A stretch of 64,000 nucleotides of DNA from Salinibacterium sp. ZJ450 (GTDB lineage Bacteria; Actinomycetota; Actinomycetes; Actinomycetales; Microbacteriaceae), in contig NZ_CP061771.1 of assembly GCF_011751885.2 (NCBI RefSeq), forward strand, positions 3,596,001 to 3,660,000, in the 5' to 3' direction. The translations under genes were made by a program, and so were the position numbers. This document shows, piece after piece, positions 45,185 through 53,891 of this stretch (position 1 is its first letter; the number at the start of each line of letters is the position of its first letter). The notes under the pieces are model-generated. The model ran no database searches, was not told the DNA's origin, and was given only the letters and a program-made list of their open reading frames with translations.

Positions 45185-46576
45185 ATGAGCGAAACGCCCG
45201 GCACTGTTGCGACGCCCGCAGCATCCTTCTCGACCACCGGCCTGGATCTGCAGGGTGAGCGCGACATCCCGCGCAAGCAGGTGCGGTCGTGGGCGATGTG
45301 GGACTGGGCAACCCAGCCGTTCAACTCGGTGATCCTCACCTTCGTCTTCACCGCGCTCTACCTCACCACCGAAACTTTCCTCGACCCGTCGATCGCCGCC
45401 TTGCCTGACGGCGACCCGGCGAAGGAACGGGGTCTCGCCGACCTCGCGAGCGGCTTCGGACTCGCCACCACCATCGCCGGTCTTGCGGTCGCCGTCACCG
45501 CGCCGGTGCTCGGCCAGCGCGCCGACGCTTCTGGCCGTCGCAAGTTCTGGCTGCTGGTGTACACGGCAGGGCTCGTGGCGTGCATGGCGTTGCTCTTCTT
45601 CGTGCAGGCCGACCCGGCGTACTTCGTGCTCGGCGTCTCGCTGATCGCGATCGGCAGCGTCTTCAGCGAGTTCGCCGGCGTCAACTACAACGCCATGCTG
45701 GTGCAGGTGTCGACGCCGAAGACCGTCGGCAAGGTGAGCGGTCTCGGCTGGGGGCTCGGCTACATCGGCGGCATCGTGGCCCTGGTGATCGTGGTGGCCG
45801 CTTACGCCTCGGACTGGTTCGGGCTGCCGCAGGAGGATGGTCTGCCGTTCCGTCTGGTCGCGGTGGGTTGCGCGATCTGGGCGGTGGTGTTCGCCATCCC
45901 GTTCGCCCGGAACGTTCCCGAACTGGCCGTCGGTCCCACGCGCGAGCGAGTGAGCGTCTTCCGCAGCTACCTGCAGCTCGGCAAGGATATTGCCCGGCTG
46001 TTCCGTGAGGCGCGCCCGACGTTCTGGTTCCTGCTCGCCAGCGCGGTGTACCGCGACGGCCTCGCCGGGGTTTTCGCCTTCGGTGCGGTGATCGCGTCGG
46101 TGAGCTTCGGCTTCGAGTTCCTCGAGGTAGTGGTGTTCGGCATCGCCGCGAACCTCGTCGCCGGAGTCAGCACGATCATCGCCGGGCGCTTCGACGACCG
46201 TTTCGGTGGTCGTGCGGTGATCCTCACCGCGCTGATCGGCCTGGTCGTCGCGGGCACGGCGGTGTTCGCCCTGCACGACGCCGGCAAGATCGTGTTCTGG
46301 ATCGGCGGCCTGATGCTCTGCATGTTCGTCGGCCCCGCGCAGGCTTCCAGCCGGTCGTTGCTGGCCAGGGTGACCCCGGCCGGACGCGAGGGCGAGATCT
46401 TCGGCCTGTACGCCACCACCGGACGCGCGGCGAGCTTCATGGCACCCGCCCTGTGGACGACCTTCATCGCCGCGTTCGGGGCAGCATACTGGGGCATCCT
46501 CGGCATCGTCGTGGTGCTCGCGGTCGGCCTCGTGCTGATGCTGTTCGTGCGGATGCCCGCGGGCACGCGCGGTTAA
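45185..46576 (+). CDS. UMF1-family MFS transporter (Atg22-like)
   Basis: 463 residues with about 12 transmembrane helices. WAMWDWATQPFNSVILTFVFTALY at residues 36-60 is the UMF1/Atg22 signature, and the MFS loop is GQRADASGRRKFWLL. Yeast Atg22 exports amino acids from the vacuole; bacterial substrates are unknown. It is divergent from dnaK, and its start lies only 56 bases from HAIR box 2, so HspR could influence it. Confidence 0.88.
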   Translation: MSETPGTVATPAASFSTTGLDLQGERDIPRKQVRSWAMWDWATQPFNSVILTFVFTALYLTTETFLDPSIAALPDGDPAKERGLADLASGFGLATTIAGLAVAVTAPVLGQRADASGRRKFWLLVYTAGLVACMALLFFVQADPAYFVLGVSLIAIGSVFSEFAGVNYNAMLVQVSTPKTVGKVSGLGWGLGYIGGIVALVIVVAAYASDWFGLPQEDGLPFRLVAVGCAIWAVVFAIPFARNVPELAVGPTRERVSVFRSYLQLGKDIARLFREARPTFWFLLASAVYRDGLAGVFAFGAVIASVSFGFEFLEVVVFGIAANLVAGVSTIIAGRFDDRFGGRAVILTALIGLVVAGTAVFALHDAGKIVFWIGGLMLCMFVGPAQASSRSLLARVTPAGREGEIFGLYATTGRAASFMAPALWTTFIAAFGAAYWGILGIVVVLAVGLVLMLFVRMPAGTRG

Positions 46577-46649
46577 GTAAGGGAAACCGGTTGATGGCGC
46601 GGTCGCGCGGTGAGCTTGAGGTTTGCGTCCGCGGCGGTAGTGTGCCGGT

Positions 46650-47081
46650 ATGGCAGCGCAGCCCAGACCCATCGGATTTTGGCTCAAACTACTCGACCGT
46701 CTCATCGACGAGCATTTCGCCGAGGTGCTCGAAGAGCACGGCGTGACTCGTCGCCAATGGCAGATCCTCAACGTACTGTCGGCCGGCGAGGCCACCGTCG
46801 AGCACCTGGATGAGGCGGTCGCCCCGTTCCTTGCCGAGGGGGAGGGTGAATCCTCGCTCGAGCACCTCACCGAACTGATCGAAAGCGGTTGGGTGAGCGC
46901 GACCGAAGCCGGCTACGAGATGACCGACCGCGGTCGGCTCGCGTTCCAGAAGCTCAGCGAGGTGGTGAGCGAGCTGCGCGACTACGCCGGCGAGGGCGTC
47001 AGCGCCGAGGAATATCAGCAGACGCTCCAGGTGCTGGAAACGATGGCCCGCAACCTCGGCTGGGACGACGCCGCCGAGTAA
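46650..47081 (+). CDS. MarR-like winged-helix protein
   Basis: 143 residues. The winged helix begins LIDEHFAEVLEEHGVTRRQWQILNVLSAGEATVEHLD and its wing is GYEMTDRGRLAFQKLSE, the MarR-type TxxG beta-hairpin, flanked by dimerisation helices. It lies 36 bases before an amidase gene on the same strand; whether it controls that gene is unknown. Confidence 0.82.
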   Translation: MAAQPRPIGFWLKLLDRLIDEHFAEVLEEHGVTRRQWQILNVLSAGEATVEHLDEAVAPFLAEGEGESSLEHLTELIESGWVSATEAGYEMTDRGRLAFQKLSEVVSELRDYAGEGVSAEEYQQTLQVLETMARNLGWDDAAE

Positions 47082-47116
47082 ACACAGCCGAGTAGCCCGC
47101 TCACTAGGCTCGAGGG

Positions 47117-48535
47117 GTGTCCGAACTCCACCACCTCACCGCCCAGGAGCAGTGGGACCTGCTGCACCGCGGCGAGCTGACCCCGTCCGAGCTGACCGAG
47201 CACTACCTCGCCCGCATCGAACGGCTGGACGCCGAGTTGGGCGCGTTCATCACCGTGACACCGGATGCCGCGCGCCAACGCGCCCGCACCCTCGAGCAGG
47301 CCGTGCCGAAGTCCGCACCGCTCTGGGGGCTGCCGTTCGGCGACAAAGATCTCACCATGCGCACCGGGGTGCGCACCACCTACGGTTCCCGGCTGTTCGA
47401 GAACTTCGTGCCCACCGAGTCCGACGAAATGGCCCAGGTGCTGGATGCCGCGGGCGGCGTGAGCCTCGGCAAGACCAACACCCCCGAATTCGGCATGACC
47501 GGGTACACCGAGTCGGCGGTGGCGCCGCCCGCCCGCAACCCGTACGACCTGACGCTCGGAGCCGGCGGCTCCAGCGGGGGAGCGGCCACCGCCGTGGCGG
47601 CCGGCCTGCTGCCGTTCGCCCCGGCATCCGACGGCGGCGGCTCGATCCGGATCCCCGCGTCCTCAACCGGGCTGGTGGGGGTGAAGCCCTCGCGAGGGCT
47701 GGTGCCCGCGGCATCCGGTGTCGACAAATTTGCCGGCCTCGCGGTCGGCGGCCCGATCGCCCGCACCGTCGCGGATGCCGCCATGCTGCTCGACGCCATG
47801 GTCGCGGCCGGTCCCTACCCGTTCGCGCTGCGCGCCCCGGTGTCCGCCGACGGGCCGCTGCTCGGCGCCGCCATCCGTGGCGAGGGACGCTTCCAGCTGG
47901 GCGTGATGACCACGTCGCCGTGGGATGACGCGCTCGACATCCGTCTCGACCCGGCGGTTGTCGAGTCACTCGAGCTGGCGACATCCGAACTCGACGCGCT
48001 CGGCCACGGGCTGGAGCAGATTGCGCTGGAGCCGTCGGATTACCCCGAGCTGTTCACCACCATCTGGCAAGCGAGCGCCGTGACGGTGCCCGCCGACGGC
48101 GACGAGCTCGAGCTGCTGCAGCCGCTCAGCCGCTGGCTGGTGGAACGCGGGCGGCGGCTGCCGGCCCGCGACATCCTGCTGGCCCTCAGTGCCGCCAGCC
48201 GCTTCGAGCGCTCGGTGATTCGGCAGTTCTCCCGGTTCGACGCCGTGCTGACCCCGACCCTGGCGCTGCTGCCGCAGCCGATCGGCTGGTACGACCAGAT
48301 TGATGGCCAACGCAACTTCAACCAGCAGGTGCAGGTGGGCCCGTTCACCAGCTTCGTGAACGTCTCAGGGCTGCCGGCGATCACGCTGCCGGTGCACCAG
48401 ACCGAGGCCGGGATTCCGGTCGGGGTGCAGCTGATCGGCCGTCCCGGCGGGGAGGCCACCCTGCTCGCGATCGGCGCCCAACTGGAGCGCCGAATCCAGT
48501 GGCAGCGACGGCACCCGGCCGCCTGGAATCAGTAG
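47117..48535 (+). CDS. Amidase signature-family hydrolase
   Basis: 472 residues. The Ser-cisSer-Lys triad is visible: Lys in LPFGDKDLTM, cis-Ser and nucleophile Ser in the segments GAGGSSGGAATAV and DGGGSIRIPAS. The C-terminus NVSGLPAITLPVHQTEAGIPVGVQLIGRPGGE is typical. It could be a generic amide hydrolase; no gatA/gatB partner is nearby, so it is probably not the tRNA amidotransferase. It starts with GTG at 47117. A hairpin with T-rich tail follows the stop. Confidence 0.92.
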   Translation: MSELHHLTAQEQWDLLHRGELTPSELTEHYLARIERLDAELGAFITVTPDAARQRARTLEQAVPKSAPLWGLPFGDKDLTMRTGVRTTYGSRLFENFVPTESDEMAQVLDAAGGVSLGKTNTPEFGMTGYTESAVAPPARNPYDLTLGAGGSSGGAATAVAAGLLPFAPASDGGGSIRIPASSTGLVGVKPSRGLVPAASGVDKFAGLAVGGPIARTVADAAMLLDAMVAAGPYPFALRAPVSADGPLLGAAIRGEGRFQLGVMTTSPWDDALDIRLDPAVVESLELATSELDALGHGLEQIALEPSDYPELFTTIWQASAVTVPADGDELELLQPLSRWLVERGRRLPARDILLALSAASRFERSVIRQFSRFDAVLTPTLALLPQPIGWYDQIDGQRNFNQQVQVGPFTSFVNVSGLPAITLPVHQTEAGIPVGVQLIGRPGGEATLLAIGAQLERRIQWQRRHPAAWNQ

Positions 48536-48554
48536 GCTCCGCACCGCCCGAAAG

Positions 48555-48581
48555 ACCGATTTCACCCCGCCCAAAATCGGT
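48555..48581 (+). terminator. Terminator after the amidase gene
   Basis: ACCGATTT/AAATCGGT, an 8-base stem with 11-base loop followed by AACTTTTCC, starts 20 bases after the amidase stop. Confidence 0.6.
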
Positions 48582-48696
48582 AACTTTTCCGCAATAAAAA
48601 GTACGTATGATGACCGTGGCGATCGTCGACGCCCTAGCAACATCCTGTCCATTCGGGGCTCTCCCGCGGGACCGTTCGAAAGTGCACCACCCCGCC

Positions 48697-49224
48697 ATGG
48701 ACAGCTCCACCCTCGTCATCAACCTGCTCGGATTCGCGGCCACCGCGACCGGCATTTTTCTCTGGATCCCGCAGGCGCGGATCACCTGGCAGAACCGGAA
48801 CGACGCCGCCCGGCTGGCCGGGATCTCATCCAGCACGCAGTGGCTGGTGGTGGTCTCCGGACTGTTTTGGATCGCCTTCGGCGTGCTGTCCAATTCGTTC
48901 TGGGTGATGGCCCCCTGCCTGGTCAGCGTGCCGCTGGCGCTGGCCACCGTCGTCGTGGTGCGCCGCGGCCGCCACTTGCCGCCGCCCACCATCTCGGTGT
49001 CGATCATCGACTCGTCGGAGTTCGTCGACACGTTCGTCGACACCACCGAGAACCTCGCCGAGAGCACGCAGACCAGCTCAATTCCGATCGTCATGACCGG
49101 CGAGTCTGCCGACGTCGGAGTTCCGATCATCGTGACGAGCGAGTTGGACGAGGCCGGAGTGCCGAGCGTCGCTGTGGCGAGCGGCTCGTACACCTCGACC
49201 GGCTCGATCCCGATCCGGATTTAG
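48697..49224 (+). CDS. SemiSWEET/PQ-loop transporter with a long C-terminal tail
   Basis: 175 residues. Three transmembrane helices (residues about 6-88) form one PQ-loop repeat: FLWIPQARITWQNRNDAARLAGIS then SSTQWLVVVSGLFWIAFGVLS. SemiSWEETs transport sugars as dimers and are usually about 90 residues; here an extra roughly 85-residue Ser/Thr/Val-rich, acidic tail follows (SSIPIV and GSIPIRI echo each other). ATG 48697 puts the first helix at the N-terminus; an in-frame start at 48607 is weaker. The stop overlaps the convergent TetR stop (TTAG). Confidence 0.82.
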   Translation: MDSSTLVINLLGFAATATGIFLWIPQARITWQNRNDAARLAGISSSTQWLVVVSGLFWIAFGVLSNSFWVMAPCLVSVPLALATVVVVRRGRHLPPPTISVSIIDSSEFVDTFVDTTENLAESTQTSSIPIVMTGESADVGVPIIVTSELDEAGVPSVAVASGSYTSTGSIPIRI

Positions 49225-49865
49225 CCCAGGCCGCCCTCGCGAAGCACTGCGGGGTCCGCGCCGAGCATCAGCAGCCGGGCGGACATTGCGGCGCGGGCGC
49301 GGGCGTACGGGACATCCGAGTCCTGCAGCAGCGACCGCGAGTTCGCCTCGGCCGTTAGCGCGAGCATCTCGAACGCAAGCTGCTCGGCATCGTCCAGCAG
49401 CGGCAGCTCCCGCTGCTCGATCGCGAACCGGATGGACGCGGTGAGGTAGCCGTCCCACTCGGCGAGGGCGGCCACCACGGCGTCACGGACCGGTCCCGGC
49501 TGGGAGTCGTACTCCGCCGCGGCGGCGAGGAAGAAGCATCCGCCCGGGAAGGTGCGACCAGACGAATAGTCGAGCCACAACTGCACCAGGGCAGTCAGCC
49601 GACGGATGCCGCGGGGCTGAACCCGCGCGGGTTCGATGACCGTCGCCACGAAGATCTCGCGGGCGGCGGCCACCACGGCCAGTTGCAGCTGCTCCTTGGA
49701 GCCGAACAGCGCGGCGACGCCGCTCTTGCTCGCCCCGATCGAGCCGGCGAGACCGCCGATGGACAGGCGCTCGAGCCCGTGCACCGACGCCGTGTTGACC
49801 GCGCTCGACAGCGCGGCGCGGCGGGACTCGTCTCCCCGCGCCCGGCGGCCATCAACCTGTTGCAT
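49221..49865 (-). CDS. TetR-family regulator
   Basis: 214 residues. The helix-turn-helix at about residues 35-58 (LSIGGLAGSIGASKSGVAALFGSKEQL) is followed by an all-helical ligand domain with a conserved FPGGCFF motif. It is divergent from an alpha/beta hydrolase gene with a tandem-repeat operator between them, so it probably represses both. Confidence 0.93.
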   Translation of the reverse strand: MQQVDGRRARGDESRRAALSSAVNTASVHGLERLSIGGLAGSIGASKSGVAALFGSKEQLQLAVVAAAREIFVATVIEPARVQPRGIRRLTALVQLWLDYSSGRTFPGGCFFLAAAAEYDSQPGPVRDAVVAALAEWDGYLTASIRFAIEQRELPLLDDAEQLAFEMLALTAEANSRSLLQDSDVPYARARAAMSARLLMLGADPAVLREGGLG

Positions 49866-49874
49866 CTCGCCAGT

Positions 49875-49922
49875 TTAGTAGTACGATCGTCCGTATTGTT
49901 AGTAGTACGATCGTTCGTATTG
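49875..49922. promoter_or_regulatory. Tandem 24-base operator repeats of the TetR regulator
   Basis: Two adjacent 24-base copies differ by one base; each holds TAGTACGATCGTYCGTA with the ACGATCGT palindrome. They fill the gap between the divergent TetR and hydrolase genes. The exact 24-base period would place two dimers on similar faces of the helix. Confidence 0.8.
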
Positions 49923-49947
49923 TTCCGCAGCCGATCTGGAGGCACCG

Positions 49948-50802
49948 ATGCCCGCCGCACTGACCACCGCCCGAGCCGCAATCGCCGCGGCATCCGCCCT
50001 GTCGCCCAGGCTCGGCGCAGAACTCGCCTTGCCGCTGTTCATGCGGGTCGGTCCGAGGATGCCGGTGCATCCGCGAGACCTGGCCACCCATGAGGCCGCT
50101 CGGCGCAGCAGCATCAGGGTGAACGGCAAACGGGTCGCGGTCTACGAGTGGGGGCGCGGCACCGAGGTGGTGCTCCTGGTGCACGGGTGGCAGGGACGCG
50201 CCTCGCAGCTCGCGTCGCTGGTGCGCGAGTTGCTCGCCGAGGGTTTCACCGTGGTGAGCTTCGATGCGCCGGCGAACGGCGACTCCGCCGGGCGCGGCAC
50301 TTACATCGTCGAGTACATCGACGCGATGCGGCAGCTCGAGCGGCAGCACGGCGGCTTCCACACCGTGGTCGGGCACTCCCTCGGGCTGCTCGCCGCGCTC
50401 ACCGCGATCGGTGACGGCATGCGCATCGGGCGGCTGGTCGGCCTGGCCGGGGTCGCCGAGGCGAACAGCCTGGTCGAGGGCTTCGCGTCGGTCATGCGAC
50501 TGACTCCGGCGACCACCGCCGCGCTGCGAGAGGTGTTCCAGCGCCGGGTCTTCCCGGGGCAGCCGGACCTGTTCGAGCGGTTCTCGGGGCTCAAGCATCC
50601 GGTGGCCGTGCCGGTGCTGCTGGTGCACGACCGCGGCGACCGCACCGTGCCAACCAGCCAGTCAGAGGCGCTGGCAGCCGCGCACGACGGATCCCGGCTG
50701 GTGATCACCGAGGGGCTCGGGCACAATCGCATCCTCGCCGCCGACGAGACGCTCGACGCGGTACTCGAGTTCGTCAGCGCGGGCGACCGCGTTACAGCCT
50801 GA
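49948..50802 (+). CDS. Alpha/beta hydrolase
   Basis: 284 residues. The oxyanion motif is LLVHGWQGRASQ, the nucleophile elbow GHSLG, and the late Asp/His are in LLVHDRGDRTVP and GLGHNRIL. Substrate unknown; ester or lactone cleavage is typical. It is under the tandem operator of the divergent TetR regulator. The 3' end overlaps the convergent SRPBCC-like gene by 11 bases. Confidence 0.9.
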   Translation: MPAALTTARAAIAAASALSPRLGAELALPLFMRVGPRMPVHPRDLATHEAARRSSIRVNGKRVAVYEWGRGTEVVLLVHGWQGRASQLASLVRELLAEGFTVVSFDAPANGDSAGRGTYIVEYIDAMRQLERQHGGFHTVVGHSLGLLAALTAIGDGMRIGRLVGLAGVAEANSLVEGFASVMRLTPATTAALREVFQRRVFPGQPDLFERFSGLKHPVAVPVLLVHDRGDRTVPTSQSEALAAAHDGSRLVITEGLGHNRILAADETLDAVLEFVSAGDRVTA

Positions 50803-51271
50803 CTCGCCAGCTGCGGGCGGCACGGGTTAGCCCGATCGCCCGCCACTGCCAGAACAGCCACAGCCCCACCCAGACCAGGGGTGTCACAGCTCCGGCCGAG
50901 AAGCTGAGCTGGTCGCGGTAGAGGGTGCGGCCGTCCGCGGTGGCCGAGATCGCGATGCGGTGATCCCAGGAGTCGATCACCGCGAGCGGGCCGGACAGCG
51001 CGTGCCCGGAGTCGGTCATCATCCGCACCCCGTTGCGGCGTTCTGTGAAGGCCACGTCGATGGTCTGCGTGCCGATCGGGATGGCACCGAACAGCCGGAG
51101 CGCCACCGGGTGCGGCAGCCCGGGCGTCCAGCGGTCGGGAAACCCGGCGACGGTCAGCGACTCGAAGGTGGCGAGCGGGGCGGACACCGCGCGGAACGCC
51201 TCCGGTCGCGCGATCGCGGCCCACGCGGCATCCGGTTGGCAATTAAGAACCAGCTTCAGCCGCACCCGCAT
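50792..51271 (-). CDS. SRPBCC-like protein with a C-terminal membrane segment
   Basis: 159 residues. The N-terminal beta strands and helix (LKLVLNCQPDAAWAAIARPEAFRAVSAP) resemble a START/SRPBCC hydrophobic-pocket fold; residues about 128-146 (AVTPLVWVGLWLFWQWR) form a likely membrane helix. No catalytic motif is recognised. It lies just after dcd on the same strand with a six-base gap, probably co-transcribed. Confidence 0.72.
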   Translation of the reverse strand: MRVRLKLVLNCQPDAAWAAIARPEAFRAVSAPLATFESLTVAGFPDRWTPGLPHPVALRLFGAIPIGTQTIDVAFTERRNGVRMMTDSGHALSGPLAVIDSWDHRIAISATADGRTLYRDQLSFSAGAVTPLVWVGLWLFWQWRAIGLTRAARSWRVRL

Positions 51272-51277
51272 GACGCG

Positions 51278-51883
51278 CTATTTGCCCGGCCGGCCGGCCT
51301 CGGTCACCGAGACATCCGTGCGGTGGAAATTCTGGAACGACCGGGATGCCGTCGGCCCCCGCTGCCCGTGATACCGCGAGCCGTACACGCTCGAGCCGTA
51401 GGGGTACTCGGCCGCGGAACTCAGCCGGAAGAAGCAGAGCTGCCCGATCTTCATGCCGGGCCAGAGCTTGATCGGCAGGGTGGCCACGTTGCTCAGCTCG
51501 AGCGTGACGTGACCGCTGAAGCCGGGGTCGATGAAGCCGGCGGTGGAGTGGGTCAGCAGGCCGAGCCGGCCGAGCGAGCTCTTGCCCTCGAGCCGCGCCG
51601 CGACGTCGTCCGGCAGGGTGATCTGCTCGTAGGTGGCGCCCAGCACGAACTCGCCGGGGTGCAGGATGAACGCCTCGTCGGGCATCGTCTCGACCATGTG
51701 GGTCAGCTCCGGCTGGTCCTCGGCGGGGTCGATATAGGGGTACTTGTGGTTGTCGAACAGCCGAAAGAAGCGGTCGAGCCGCACGTCGACGCTCGACGGT
51801 TGCACCATCTCGAGCTCGAGTGGATCGAGCCCGATCCGGCCCGCGTCGATCTCCGCCTTGATGTCCCGGTCCGATAGCAGCAC
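51278..51883 (-). CDS. dcd: dCTP deaminase, bifunctional dCTP deaminase/dUTPase type
   Basis: 201 residues. [25 protein letters not shown] is the active-site stretch; Ser and Arg contact triphosphate, and the [11 protein letters not shown] form (not the VHVTAHRIDPGW of E. coli) is that of mycobacterial bifunctional enzymes that make dUMP directly from dCTP. It starts with GTG at 51883. Confidence 0.95.
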   Translation of the reverse strand: MLLSDRDIKAEIDAGRIGLDPLELEMVQPSSVDVRLDRFFRLFDNHKYPYIDPAEDQPELTHMVETMPDEAFILHPGEFVLGATYEQITLPDDVAARLEGKSSLGRLGLLTHSTAGFIDPGFSGHVTLELSNVATLPIKLWPGMKIGQLCFFRLSSAAEYPYGSSVYGSRYHGQRGPTASRSFQNFHRTDVSVTEAGRPGK

Positions 51884-51902
51884 GTGCCTAGCCTAGTAAC
51901 GA

Positions 51903-51938
51903 CGAGGGGCACCGGATGTCGCCATCCGATGCCCCTCG
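51903..51938. terminator. Terminator hairpin between the SDR and dcd genes
   Basis: CGAGGGGCA/TGCCCCTCG plus GGATG/CATCC with one mismatch and a short loop. It lies 26 bases past the stop of the minus-strand SDR gene. Confidence 0.75.
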
Positions 51939-51963
51939 AAGCGTTGAGCGTGTCAGCCCATGG

Positions 51964-52719
51964 CTAGACGGTGGTGTACCCGCCGTCGACCAGCACATAG
52001 GCGCCGGTCATGAAGCTCGCCTTGTCGGAGAGCAGGAACGTGGTGACGTTCGCGATCTCCTCCGGCTGGCCCAGCCGGCCCAGCGGGTGCTTGCCCTTCA
52101 GCCCGGCGAGCACCTCCTCTGGCGCGGTCTTCAGCAGCGGGGTGTCGATGTAGCCAGGGCCGACCGCGTTGATGCGGAGGCCCTGGGCACCGTACTCGGC
52201 GGCGGCGTTCTTGGTGAGGCCGACCACCGCGTGCTTGGTGGCGGTGTACGCCGAGTTGCCGAGCGCTGCAACCGTGCCGTGGATCGACGCCATGTTCACG
52301 ATCGCGCCCTCGGCGGCGCCGGCCTTCAGGATCTCGGGGATCTGGTAGCGCATGCCGTAGAGCACGCCGCTGAGGTTGATGCCGATGACGCGGTCCCAGT
52401 CCTCGAGGTCAATCTCACCGGTCGGGGCATTGGCGCCGCCGATGCCGGCGTTGTTGACCGCGTAGTTGAGGCCACCGAAGGTCTCGACGGCGAAGTCGAC
52501 GGCCTTCTTGCTGTCGTCGGCCACCATGGTGTTGGCCTTGAAGGGTGCGGCGCTGCCACCGGCGGCCTTGATCTCGTCGACGACCCGGGTCGCGGCATCC
52601 AGGTTGATGTCGACGACGACCACGTTCACGCCGTTCTGGGCGAGGTCCTTGCTGATCGCCTCGCCGAGCCCCGAACCGCCGCCGGTTACCAGTGCTGTCT
52701 TGCCTTCGAAGTTACCCAT
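51964..52719 (-). CDS. Short-chain dehydrogenase/reductase
   Basis: 251 residues, classical SDR. The NAD(P) motif is TGGGSGLGEAI, with Asp37 in VVVDINLD suggesting NAD; NNAG, the catalytic Ser in NMASIHG, and Tyr/Lys in SAYTATKHA are present; it ends YVLVDGGYTTV. Oxidises or reduces a secondary alcohol or ketone; substrate unknown. Monocistronic with a downstream terminator. Confidence 0.93.
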   Translation of the reverse strand: MGNFEGKTALVTGGGSGLGEAISKDLAQNGVNVVVVDINLDAATRVVDEIKAAGGSAAPFKANTMVADDSKKAVDFAVETFGGLNYAVNNAGIGGANAPTGEIDLEDWDRVIGINLSGVLYGMRYQIPEILKAGAAEGAIVNMASIHGTVAALGNSAYTATKHAVVGLTKNAAAEYGAQGLRINAVGPGYIDTPLLKTAPEEVLAGLKGKHPLGRLGQPEEIANVTTFLLSDKASFMTGAYVLVDGGYTTV

Positions 52720-52916
52720 GATGTGTCCTCCTGCGCGGGATTGTGTCCTGCAGTCATTGAATCCTGACCGACCGGTTCCGGCCCGTCATTGATAGCTAAC
52801 TCGCAGTTCGGCCGGTTTATTCCATACTTATGCATAAAACTGAGCAGTCGACAATTCGGCCTCGCATTGGGAACGCCGCGATAGGATAGGGCAGTCGTCA
52901 TCTCTGGATGCCGCAC

Positions 52917-52990
52917 GCGGATGTAGTTCAATGGCAGAACTTCAGCTTCCCAAGCTGATAGCGCGGGTTCGATTCCCGTCATCCGCTCCA
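52917..52990 (+). tRNA. tRNA-Gly (anticodon CCC)
   Basis: The cloverleaf closes: acceptor GCGGATG/CATCCGC, D-arm AGTTCAATGGCAGAAC, anticodon stem TCAGC/GCTGA with loop TTCCCAA (anticodon CCC), T-arm GCGGG-TTCGATT-CCCGT, discriminator T and encoded CCA. At 71 bases without CCA it has the normal glycine tRNA length. It marks the left border of the accessory-looking region. Confidence 0.96.
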
Positions 52991-53354
52991 CGTGTCAATT
53001 CTCAGGCTATGCGACACCTCACCGCTGTCGATCGCAAAGATAGTTTTCGTAACGCACAGATAGTTTTCGTAACGCAAGGTAGTTTTCGTAGCGACCTTCC
53101 CTCACTATCCGACGGTGGTGTCATTCGCGTCGCCGTCGCCCGCGACGCTGATCACCGGACGGGCCAGTTACCAAAGTAAATCGACTCAAGACTTGTCGCG
53201 GTTGAGGTTCCTTGACCGGGCACATCAACGGGCGGGGCTTGCGGGAATTGGGAGAAGACAGTTCGTCCATGCCAACGTTTTCAAAGCGGGTCCGCGTGCG
53301 CAACCGTATCGGCGCGTTCAGCAGGAGCCGAGCGGCAGCCCGTTCAACGTCCCG
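52991..53354. other. 364-base intergenic region after tRNA-Gly, repeat-bearing, no convincing gene
   Basis: It starts TGTCAATTCTC just after the tRNA and holds a triple repeat (53041-53094). The open frames on either strand have no recognisable domain or ribosome-binding site. A TGT start with clustered internal repeats resembles the terminus of IS21-like elements, but no transposase or second end was found. Confidence 0.4.
53041..53094. repeat. Three direct repeats TAGTTTTCGTARCG
   Basis: Copies begin at 53041, 53061 and 53080; the first two are identical over TAGTTTTCGTAACGCA, the third has one change within TAGTTTTCGTAGCGA. The spacing is 20 and 19 bases, about two helical turns, so three proteins could bind the same face. 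The stretch is AT-richer than its surroundings. Confidence 0.85.
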
Positions 53355-53891
53355 TCACCGCGACGTCTGCTCAGCGACCGGCGTATACATCTCCAGCTGG
53401 GTGCGCAGGGAGGTCCGGGCGCGATGGTATCGACTACGCACTGTTCCTTCCTTCATCCTGAGCACTCGGCTGGCCTCCGCCAGGGTGAGTCCGTCCCAGT
53501 GGTGGAGCCGGATGATTTCTCCATCTACCTCGTCGAGAGTGCGGAGCGCGGCGTGGAGACCGTCGAAGTCAGGGACGTCCACAAAGCCCGGGCGTGCCGT
53601 CACGGCAAGGAGGCTCCGCAGTCGATCGACTAGGGCGTGCTGGCGTGTCTTCCCGCGGTAGTGATGCAGCAGTACGTTTCGCGCGATGCCGAACATCCAA
53701 GGACGTACCTCATCATCCTCTGAGGGAAGTGCTGCCGCGCGCTTCCACAGGACGAGGAGCGTCTCCGCCAGCAGATCGGCGGCATCGTCGGGCGGGTCCA
53801 CTCTGCGCGCAAAGTAGGACAGCAGCACGGGAGAATTGGCGGTGACGGCATCCTCGATGCGCTTCGTCGTCTGACCCGCGCGAGCTCTCAC
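53355..53891 (-). CDS. ECF-type RNA polymerase sigma factor (module A)
   Basis: 178 residues. Region 2 (about 15-85) contains LLSYFARRVDPPDDAADLLAETLLVLWKRA and the -10 recognition segment RPWMFGIARNVLLHHYR; region 4 (about 105-165) is IIRLHHWDGLTLAEASRVLRMKEGTVRSRYHRAR. It starts with GTG inside the stop of the preceding membrane-protein gene (GTGA), after GGAGG. The order membrane protein then sigma is the reverse of most ECF operons. A related pair lies at 58322-59493. Confidence 0.9.
   Translation of the reverse strand: MRARAGQTTKRIEDAVTANSPVLLSYFARRVDPPDDAADLLAETLLVLWKRAAALPSEDDEVRPWMFGIARNVLLHHYRGKTRQHALVDRLRSLLAVTARPGFVDVPDFDGLHAALRTLDEVDGEIIRLHHWDGLTLAEASRVLRMKEGTVRSRYHRARTSLRTQLEMYTPVAEQTSR

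Noticed and set aside
47117-48535. GatA subunit of the glutamyl-tRNA amidotransferase
   Set aside because: No gatB/gatC nearby; sequence resembles generic amidases.
53041-53094. CRISPR array
   Set aside because: Repeats of about 16 bases with 3-4 base gaps and no spacers of normal size; no cas genes.
53115-53354. Frames between the repeats and sigma gene A as real genes
   Set aside because: Arg/Pro-rich low-complexity translations, no ribosome-binding site and no recognisable domain.
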